NCBI GenBank assembly: GCA_022839525.1
Contig: JALHET010000036.1
Coordinates: forward strand, 1 to 12,053
Origin: Lentisphaerota bacterium
Lineage (GTDB): Bacteria > Verrucomicrobiota > Kiritimatiellia > RFP12 > UBA1067
Length of the DNA stretch: 12,053 nt
Direction of reading: 5' to 3'
Below are positions 7,243-12,053 of the stretch, piece by piece. The translations under genes and the position numbers were made by a program. Positions within the stretch are counted from its first letter, which is position 1. Every line of letters starts with the position of its first letter. The notes under the pieces are model-generated. The model was not told where the DNA came from, did not search any database, and worked only from the letters and a program-made list of their open reading frames with translations.

Positions 7243-7318
7243 TGGAGCCAACGATCCGGATCGAACGGACGACCTGATCATTACGAATGACCTGCTCTAC
7301 CAGCTGAGCTACGTTGGC
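7243..7318 (-). tRNA. tRNA-Thr (anticodon CGU)
   Basis: A complete cloverleaf of 76 bases is present with CCA encoded. The acceptor GCCAACG pairs with CGTTGGC, followed by discriminator T. The D arm is GCTC-AGCTGGTA-GAGC. The anticodon stem is GGTCA/TGATC around loop TTCGTAA, so the anticodon is CGT and reads ACG. The T arm is GTCCG-TTCGATC-CGGAT. The gene has its own promoter and terminator. Confidence 0.96.
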
Positions 7319-7334
7319 TAAAAAAGGAAAGTTA

Positions 7335-7364
7335 ACTATAACGCTTGACGCACGGTGAAGTCAA
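7335..7364 (-). promoter_or_regulatory. Promoter of tRNA-Thr, with overlapping inverted repeat
   Basis: On the minus strand TTGACT (7359-7364) and TATAGT (7335-7340) lie 18 bases apart, each 5/6 to consensus, about 17 bases before the tRNA. A perfect 8-bp inverted repeat, CGCTTGAC (7342-7349) and GTCAAGCG (7360-7367), covers the -35 box and most of the spacer. It could be an operator. Confidence 0.7.
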
Positions 7365-7392
7365 GCGCGGGCATAAAAACGTTTTTCTGCGA

Positions 7393-7421
7393 TTGACGGG
7401 TCCATAGGGTTGTGGCATACT
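7393..7421 (+). promoter_or_regulatory. Promoter of the tRNA-Leu/tRNA-Glu unit
   Basis: TTGACG (7393-7398) and CATACT (7416-7421) are separated by the optimal 17 bases. The -10 ends 14 bases before the first base of tRNA-Leu. It is divergent from the tRNA-Thr promoter. Confidence 0.7.
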
Positions 7422-7435
7422 TTCTCCACTTTTTC

Positions 7436-7520
7436 GCACCCGTGGTGGAATTGGCAGACACGTAAGATTCAGGTTCTTATGTCGCGAGACGTGGGGGTTC
7501 AAGTCCCTCCGGGTGCACCA
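7436..7520 (+). tRNA. tRNA-Leu (anticodon CAG)
   Basis: A class II tRNA of 85 bases with CCA encoded. Acceptor GCACCCG pairs with CGGGTGC, followed by discriminator A. The anticodon stem TAAGA/TCTTA surrounds loop TTCAGGT, giving CAG, which reads CTG. The long variable arm TGTCGCGAGACG and a T arm GGGGG-TTCAAGT-CCCTC style stem are present. It is followed after 17 bases by tRNA-Glu, so the two are probably one transcript. Confidence 0.96.
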
Positions 7521-7537
7521 TAAATTTTTTGCGGCAC

Positions 7538-7612
7538 GCCCCCTTCGTCTATCGGCTAGGACATCAGGTTCTCATCCTGGAAAGAGGGGTTCGATTCCCC
7601 TAGGGGGTGCCA
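7538..7612 (+). tRNA. tRNA-Glu (anticodon CUC)
   Basis: A complete 75-base tRNA with CCA encoded. The anticodon stem TCAGG/CCTGG surrounds loop TTCTCAT, giving CTC, which reads GAG. The T arm is AGGGG-TTCGATT-CCCCT. The acceptor GCCCCCT pairs with AGGGGGT, so position 1-72 is a G.U wobble rather than the usual G-C. Discriminator is G. No U-rich terminator is seen after it. Confidence 0.95.
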
Positions 7613-7646
7613 TTTCGACGCAAGCCCTTTAAAACCCGTGAGTTAT

Positions 7647-7712
7647 GACGCTCGCGGGGACGCTCGCCCTCCCAGTGCTCCATATTTGAACGTTGAGCGT
7701 TGAGCGTTCAAC
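7647..7712. repeat. Short direct repeats between tRNA-Glu and the exported-protein operon
   Basis: GACGCTCGC occurs at 7647-7655 and 7659-7667 (period 12). Then 7686-7712 is a 7-base-period array, TTGAA-CGTTGAG-CGTTGAG-CGTTCAA, whose ends TTGAACG and CGTTCAA are also an inverted repeat. It sits immediately after the stop codon of the convergent minus-strand gene and could fold as a 3' hairpin, but has no U-run. Confidence 0.75.
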
Positions 7713-7713
7713 T

Positions 7714-8577
7714 CTATTCTCCCAGCGGGATCACGGCCTTGACGCGGTAGAACTGCGCGGCGGGCGGCGGGCCGGCGGGCGGAGCGGTGTCGACCTCGCG
7801 CGTCATGGTGGCGCCCGCGCCGGGAACCATCACGCCCAAGCCCGTCGGCGACCAGTCATTGGTCGACAGCGTCGGCGACCGCCACAGCTCGTAGAAGCGG
7901 GTCTGCTCAATGGTCCACGTCAGGCGGTTGGTCGTGCCGGTCTGCGAGAACGCGGTGAAGGCCAGCAGCGACTGGCCGTCCAGCGGGTCGGTGTCGGCAC
8001 CGTATTCGTTAACGTCGCACACGCCGTCGCCGTCCGCGTCGTGCGCCCCGCCCTTCAGGGCGGCGAGGCCGCCGGTCTTCCGCATCTCCCACGGGTCGGG
8101 GATGCCGTCGCCGTCGCTGTCCGGTCCCGCGCTCAGCACCGTCGTGCGGACGCCGCCGAGGCTGATCCAGCCGAGGTTCGCGCCCCACACATAGCCGCTC
8201 AGGTCGCCGGTTAAGAGATTCACCCGCGGGTCGCCCGTCTCCTCGAAGGCGATCCAGCCCGCATTCGCGCTCCACGCCAGCCCGCGCAGCTTTCCCGTGC
8301 CGTTGTGGTTGACGCCCGCGTCCGCGCCGCCCGCGTTGCCGTAGGCGTAACCGTTCGCGGGCGAGCCGTCGCCCAGCGTGATCCAGCCGAGGTTCGCGCC
8401 GTACAGGCAGCCCGAACAGTACGACTGCCCGATCACCGCGCCGTGCGCGCCGTCCGCATAGGCGTTGATCCAGCCCGCGTTCGCGGCGTAGGCATACGGC
8501 CCAGCCGGATCGATCGTCGTACCGGCGCGAGCCTGCACGCAGCAGAGTGCCAACGCAAGTATCCGAAGCGTCTTCAT
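7714..8577 (-). CDS. Exported protein with GWI repeats and calcium-binding loops, 287 aa
   Basis: The exact function is not recognised. The signal peptide is residues 1-18 (MKTLRILALALCCVQARA). Four copies of an 'AN-x-GWI' motif have GWI at 35-37, 64-66, 107-109 and 136-138. They alternate between 'ANAGWI' and 'GANLGWI' types, so the region is a duplicated pair. A cysteine pair (C54, C57) sits in the first pair only. Residues 153-164 ('DSDGDGIPDPWE') and 180-201 ('DADGDGVCDVNEYG...') are Asp-rich calcium loops of the thrombospondin-3/dockerin style. The C-terminal part ('FYELWRSPTL...FYRVKAVIP') resembles a beta domain common at the ends of exported PVC proteins. The start is fixed by GAGGT 6 bases upstream. 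That RBS lies inside the last codons of the preceding beta-helix gene, whose stop is only 4 bases away, so the two are translationally coupled. Confidence 0.85.
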   Translation of the reverse strand: MKTLRILALALCCVQARAGTTIDPAGPYAYAANAGWINAYADGAHGAVIGQSYCSGCLYGANLGWITLGDGSPANGYAYGNAGGADAGVNHNGTGKLRGLAWSANAGWIAFEETGDPRVNLLTGDLSGYVWGANLGWISLGGVRTTVLSAGPDSDGDGIPDPWEMRKTGGLAALKGGAHDADGDGVCDVNEYGADTDPLDGQSLLAFTAFSQTGTTNRLTWTIEQTRFYELWRSPTLSTNDWSPTGLGVMVPGAGATMTREVDTAPPAGPPPAAQFYRVKAVIPLGE

Positions 8578-9655
8578 TGGTTTACCTCGAAAAGTTGGCC
8601 CACGGGCTCAGCCCCGCCGCGCCGTTCGTGGTCGACAGCGCGCCGCTGGCGGTCACGATCGGCCCGTAGGTCGCCGACGGTTCGATCTTGAAATTCTCCG
8701 CCTGCCCGATACAGGTGTTTTGAACAATCAGATTTGACAGTTGACCCATAACATAGATGCCACGGGACGAACCGCCTCCGGTGCCTGACACCAGGTTCCC
8801 ATTGATCAGGCCGGAGCTGACATCCAGTTCCTGCGCGATGCCTCCATCCGTGTTGTTACAGAGGGTACACAGGGAAATCCGGTTCCCCACAACCGTGCTG
8901 CCCCCCGCCCCATAGAGGCGGATTCCATAGCCTGTTGCGTTACCGCTGATGTTGCAGCTTTCAATGACGTTTCCGCAGTGGCGGCCGCCGGAAAAAGTCG
9001 AATCATCGATTCCGTGAAGCGCGTTATCTTGAATCATGCAGTTTCGGAACTCGTTCTGATTGCATTGGCCGGATCCGGCTTGTATCTCAACTCCTGAGCA
9101 CGAGTTCTTTCTGAATGTGCAGTCGGAGATCGAATTGCCATCGCATTTGCCCGCACCAGAGCCGAACAAAGTGATGCCGTGGGAACCGTTGCCGCTGGAC
9201 ATACACTTTGCGATCCGGTTGCCGCTGCAATCCCCGCCAGAATCGCCAGTCAACAAGATTCCTGCAGACTCGCAATCGCTAACCACAAGGCATTCGAACT
9301 GGCTGTCTTGCGTATTTACAAGCCTAAGTCCAGTGCCAAAGTTTTTGATCGTCCCATTCCTGACGACAATGTTGTGGCGGGGGGCATTCGTTTTCCCATA
9401 AACCCAAACTCCGTAAAAATATCTGTCACCGGTGATTGAAAAGCCCATCAGATCCACCGTGACATCGTTCGTCAAGATGGTGATGCCGTGGGAATATGAA
9501 CGTGGCACCACAAGATTGGTGGTCAAGTAGTACGAGCCCGGCTGCGTGATTTCGTAGGGCACGTTCATAATCGGGATCCGCGGCTCCACCTGCGCCAGCG
9601 TCTTCATCGACGGGCCGGGGGTGCCGGTGGGCGGCGTCAGGCTGCCTTGCGCGAA
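8567..9655 (-). repeat. Beta-helix duplication, copy A
   Basis: This stretch matches copy B (9747-10838) at an offset of about 1180-1183 bases. It includes a 53-base perfect match (8592-8644 against 9772-9824). Homology begins inside the first codons of the 287-aa gene (ATGAAGACGCT at 8567-8577) and stops at the signal-peptidase region of the beta-helix gene. Differences are scattered substitutions plus a few codon indels. Confidence 0.85.
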
Positions 9656-9730
9656 GGCGGTCCCCGCGCAGCATCCGATCACCAACCCTGCGGAAACAGT
9701 CACATACAGTCGTTTTGTCGTTCTGAACAT
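8582..9730 (-). CDS. Exported right-handed beta-helix protein, paralogue A, 382 aa
   Basis: The start at 9730 is chosen because AAGGAGAGG lies just before that ATG; an in-frame ATG at 9757 is 9 codons upstream but looks like a relic (see findings). A signal peptide ends near 'AGTAFAQG'. A conserved front region follows ('GSLTPP...MKTLAQVEPRIPIM...ITQPGSYYLTTNL'), typical of PVC beta-helix proteins. Then comes 'NDVTVDLMGFSITG' and a series of coils of about 28 residues with consensus GN-x-I-x2-C-x4-N-x3-GI-x-L, as in NosD/pectate-lyase-like parallel beta-helices. Four coils carry paired cysteines (C-x6-7-C). The C-terminus is 'GLSPWANFSR'. No polysaccharide-lyase catalytic residues are recognised, so binding or surface adhesion is as likely as enzymatic activity. 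It is the middle gene of a three-gene operon, 31 bases after paralogue B. Confidence 0.88.
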   Translation of the reverse strand: MFRTTKRLYVTVSAGLVIGCCAGTAFAQGSLTPPTGTPGPSMKTLAQVEPRIPIMNVPYEITQPGSYYLTTNLVVPRSYSHGITILTNDVTVDLMGFSITGDRYFYGVWVYGKTNAPRHNIVVRNGTIKNFGTGLRLVNTQDSQFECLVVSDCESAGILLTGDSGGDCSGNRIAKCMSSGNGSHGITLFGSGAGKCDGNSISDCTFRKNSCSGVEIQAGSGQCNQNEFRNCMIQDNALHGIDDSTFSGGRHCGNVIESCNISGNATGYGIRLYGAGGSTVVGNRISLCTLCNNTDGGIAQELDVSSGLINGNLVSGTGGGSSRGIYVMGQLSNLIVQNTCIGQAENFKIEPSATYGPIVTASGALSTTNGAAGLSPWANFSR

Positions 9731-9746
9731 ACGCCTCTCCTTCCTT

Positions 9747-10838
9747 AGCGTCTTCATCGGTTCATCTCGAGAAGTTGGCCCACGGGCTCAGCCCCGCCGC
9801 GCCGTTCGTGGTCGACAGCGCGCCCTTGGCGGTTACGATCGCCCCGTAGGTCGCCCCCGATCCGAAAAAGAAATTATTCGTCTGCCCGATACAGACGTTT
9901 TGAACAATCAGGTTTGGCGATTGGCCGGGAACATCGATGCCAACGGATGAAGTGCCTCGGGTGCCTGACACCAGGTTCCCATTGATCTGGCTGGCGCTGA
10001 CACCGTACGCCTCCTGCTTGATGCCTGTACCCGCGTTGTTATAGAGGGTGCACAATGAAATCCGGTTCCCCACAACCATGTTGCCCTCCCCCCCAGTGAA
10101 GTAGATTCCATAACCTGCGTTACCGCTTATGTTGCACCCTTCAATGACGTTTCCGCAGCAGCGGCCGCCGGTATGAGTCCAAGCGTGGATTCCGTGAGAC
10201 GCGTTATCTTGAATCATGCAGTTCCGAAACGCGTTCTGATTGCATTGGCCGCCGGATCCGGTGTCTATTCTGACTCCTGAATTCGCGTTCTTTCTGAATG
10301 TGCAGTCGGAGATCGAGTTGCCATTACATTTGCCCACATCATTGTTGACGAACAAAAAGATTCCGTAGTAACCGTTGCCGCTGACCCTGCAATTTGCGAT
10401 CCGGTTGCCGCTGCAATCCCCGCTATAACTGCCATTCAGCCGGATTCCCATGTTCACGGAACCGCTGACCATAAGATATTCGAACAGGCTGTGTTGCGCA
10501 CTTCTAAGCTCAAGGCCATTGCCAAAGTTTTTGATCGTCCCATTCCTGACCACAATGTTACGGCAGGGGGCATTCGTCTTTCCATCAACAAAAACTCCGT
10601 AATCGTTTGCCCCCCGGTCACCGGTGATTGAAAATCCCATCAGATCCACCGTGACATCGTTCGCCGAGATGGTGATGCCGGAAGATGTTGTCACAAGATT
10701 GGTGGTTAAATAATACGCGCCCGGCTGCGTGATTGTGCAGGGCGCGTTCATGATCGGGATCTGCGGTTTCACCTGCGCCAGCGTCTTCATTGACGGGCCG
10801 GGGGTGCCGGGGGGCGGCGTCAGGCTGCCTTGCGCGAA
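9747..10838 (-). repeat. Beta-helix duplication, copy B
   Basis: This is the partner of copy A (8567-9655). At its downstream end it carries ATGAAGACGCT (9747-9757), the same 11 bases that start the 287-aa gene. Here the bases lead into unrelated sequence. The sequence beyond 10838 (signal peptide and leader) does not match copy A. Confidence 0.85.
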
Positions 10839-10910
10839 AGCCTCTGCGGCTATTCCCGCGACCAGCATGGACAGGCATAAGAGGCGTTTACTTCTTGTGG
10901 GTGTTTTCAT
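9762..10910 (-). CDS. Exported right-handed beta-helix protein, paralogue B, 382 aa
   Basis: The start at 10910 is chosen over an in-frame ATG at 10925 because AAGGA lies 8 bases before it. The signal peptide is 'MKTPTRSKRLLCLSMLVAGI...AFAQG', different from that of paralogue A although the mature proteins are close. The same conserved front, 28-residue coils, cysteine pairs ('CSGNRIANC', 'CNGNSISDC', 'CNQNAFRNC', 'CGNVIEGC') and 'GLSPWANFSR' end are present. Differences from paralogue A cluster between the coil cores, for example around the 'FVNNDV' and 'WTHTGG' segments. It is the first gene of the operon; the leader is 97 bases long with no confident promoter. The function is unassigned, as for paralogue A. 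Confidence 0.88.
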   Translation of the reverse strand: MKTPTRSKRLLCLSMLVAGIAAEAFAQGSLTPPPGTPGPSMKTLAQVKPQIPIMNAPCTITQPGAYYLTTNLVTTSSGITISANDVTVDLMGFSITGDRGANDYGVFVDGKTNAPCRNIVVRNGTIKNFGNGLELRSAQHSLFEYLMVSGSVNMGIRLNGSYSGDCSGNRIANCRVSGNGYYGIFLFVNNDVGKCNGNSISDCTFRKNANSGVRIDTGSGGQCNQNAFRNCMIQDNASHGIHAWTHTGGRCCGNVIEGCNISGNAGYGIYFTGGEGNMVVGNRISLCTLYNNAGTGIKQEAYGVSASQINGNLVSGTRGTSSVGIDVPGQSPNLIVQNVCIGQTNNFFFGSGATYGAIVTAKGALSTTNGAAGLSPWANFSR

Positions 10911-10977
10911 TCGCGTTCCTTGCATAGTGGGGTTACGGACAAAACGGTATGCTTGTTTATCGCTTTGATCGGCAAGA

Positions 10978-10993
10978 GGGGCGCTTTTGCCCC
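10978..10993 (-). terminator. Hairpin after the acyltransferase gene, weak terminator candidate
   Basis: GGGGC and GCCCC form a 5-bp stem with a 6-base loop (AAAAGC on the minus strand), 15 bases past the stop codon at 11008. No U-run follows (TCTTGCC), so it may slow the polymerase or be chance. Without it, the acyltransferase gene could read into the beta-helix operon. Confidence 0.3.
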
Positions 10994-11007
10994 AGTCCCG
11001 ATCCGGC

Positions 11008-12053
11008 CTAAACCTTGATGAATGTCTTCGTGCGGTACAGCCACAGCAGGATCAGCCAGATCACGGCGAAGGCCGCACATGCCTCGACAAAGTTACTCCA
11101 CGGCCCCGGCCCTACCAAAGCGCTCAGGCCGCCGGCAACACCGACATTCTGATTGGTGGTCCAACCTTTGACGAAGATGTTTCCGATATTGCGAAAATCA
11201 AACAGGTGCGCGGCCATGTACACCGCGATCGAGTTGCTTCCAATCACTACGAAGAAAAACGTCCACTTCTGATAGCCTGCGACATCGATAACAAGATAAA
11301 ACAACGCTATCAGGCCAAAACCGACGGCACCCACGAAAAGCACCCACGACCCCGTCGTCATGCCGACAAGCATGGGGTACCAATGACTCCAGACGAGACT
11401 CACGGCCAGGCACGCCAGGGCGGAGCCGAAGAGCCATCTGGACTTCTCCTTGGGGCTTTTCGTGGACTTCAGCAGTTGTCCTGCCAGGGCGCCTAGCAGA
11501 ACGATGCAACTGGAAGCCATCGGCAAGCTGAGAACCCAGGTGAAGCTCCACTTCACAGGACGCAATGAGCCCAGTATGATGTCATCGACATAGCGGGGCA
11601 GGTTCACCTCGGGCGTCATAACGCCGGCGCCGTGACCGGGAACGGGCACCAGGGCAACCAGAGCCCAGTAACCCAGCAACAACGTTGCCAGTGTCACCAG
11701 TTGTCCCCGGACACCAAAGTTAAGGATGATCAGCGAGGCGACCAGATAGCCGACCGCGATCTCCTCGAGGACGTTGTTGACGAGGTAAAACCTCGATGGA
11801 TCCAATAACAACAGATGCCCGCCGGCAATTGTCCCCAGGAAAAACAGGATCGCCGTTCGTTGGAGGACACGCAGATACAATCGAAGCTTGCTGTCACCCT
11901 GGCTGAGACGTTTGCCGAACGAATAGGGCATAGCCAGGCCAACGACGAAGATAAAGAGCGGCCGGATCAGGTCTTTCACGTGAACCGCGTCGCCCCAGCG
12001 GGAATACTGCAACTGGTGGTAGAGCGCCTGGGACCACGGCTGATCGATTGCTA
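11008..12053 (-). CDS. DUF5009/HGSNAT-like membrane acyltransferase family protein, 5' end cut by window
   Basis: The frame stays open to the right edge; the first TTG at 12012 is not the start, since in-frame codons before it read 'AIDQPWSQALYHQLQYSRW' and fit the family. About nine hydrophobic segments are visible. Family-style features are 'DLIRPLFIFVVGLAMPYS' in the first visible helix (families usually show 'DLIFPxFLFIVG'), the 'VLQRTAILFFLG' helix and the late 'GSNSIAVYMAAHLFDF' helix. Members related to heparan-alpha-glucosaminide N-acetyltransferase move acetyl groups across or at the membrane onto sugars. In bacteria many sit beside polysaccharide-use genes, and the substrate here is unknown. 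The C-terminus ends 'LLWLYRTKTFIKV'. At least 348 aa are present; the family is usually about 370-400 aa, so only the N-terminus is missing. The gene lies upstream of the beta-helix operon on the same strand. Confidence 0.8.
   Translation of the reverse strand, partial: AIDQPWSQALYHQLQYSRWGDAVHVKDLIRPLFIFVVGLAMPYSFGKRLSQGDSKLRLYLRVLQRTAILFFLGTIAGGHLLLLDPSRFYLVNNVLEEIAVGYLVASLIILNFGVRGQLVTLATLLLGYWALVALVPVPGHGAGVMTPEVNLPRYVDDIILGSLRPVKWSFTWVLSLPMASSCIVLLGALAGQLLKSTKSPKEKSRWLFGSALACLAVSLVWSHWYPMLVGMTTGSWVLFVGAVGFGLIALFYLVIDVAGYQKWTFFFVVIGSNSIAVYMAAHLFDFRNIGNIFVKGWTTNQNVGVAGGLSALVGPGPWSNFVEACAAFAVIWLILLWLYRTKTFIKV

Noticed and set aside
8567..10838. Duplication caused by an insertion sequence or composite transposon
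   Set aside because: No transposase, no terminal inverted repeats and no target-site duplication are visible at the edges of the two copies.

Overview
The window looks like a stretch of chromosome from a moderately GC-rich bacterium of the PVC superphylum, most likely Kiritimatiellota or a close relative. This placement is by eye and no search was run. It rests on the style of the exported proteins. One has a LamG-like front and a C-terminus ending FIKAKIE. Two are beta-helix proteins with the 'GSLTPP...MKTLAQ' front end and a C-terminal PWANF. One carries GWI repeats followed by calcium loops. The short-period intergenic repeats fit the same group. There is no phage, transposon, CRISPR array, plasmid function or defence system.

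Layout, left to right. (1) 104-1772: a lone exported protein on the minus strand with its own candidate promoter, a strong Shine-Dalgarno and a textbook terminator. (2) 1880-3259: a minus-strand translation pair, rpmE (ribosomal protein L31) then prfA (release factor 1). (3) 3400-4880: citrate synthase on the plus strand, divergent from rpmE, with a candidate promoter and a good RBS. (4) 4944-7103: a minus-strand pair, a two-ACT-domain regulator-like protein followed by a UPF0210/DUF711 protein. Their 144-base spacer is packed with short tandem repeats. (5) 7200-7612: a tRNA island. tRNA-Thr(CGU) on the minus strand has its own promoter and terminator. Divergent from it is a tRNA-Leu(CAG)/tRNA-Glu(CUC) unit with a good sigma-70-like promoter. 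(6) 7714-10910: a minus-strand operon of three exported proteins, made of two tandem beta-helix paralogues and a GWI-repeat/calcium-loop protein. (7) 11008 to the right edge: the 3' part of a multi-pass membrane protein of the DUF5009/HGSNAT-like acyltransferase type, cut by the window.

Regions 2 to 5 are core housekeeping: translation, TCA entry, amino-acid-linked regulation and tRNAs. Regions 1 and 6 are lineage-style envelope or secreted proteins. The most informative accessory structure is the beta-helix duplication. The repeated unit of about 1.09 kb runs from the signal-peptidase site of each beta-helix gene, past its stop codon, into what is the start codon of the following gene. It leaves a relic start with a decayed RBS between the copies, while the signal peptides themselves are unrelated. 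Both copies keep a ladder of regularly spaced cysteine pairs. I see no convincing evidence for a wholly new system. The exported operon and the two-ACT/DUF711 pair are the parts most worth pursuing.
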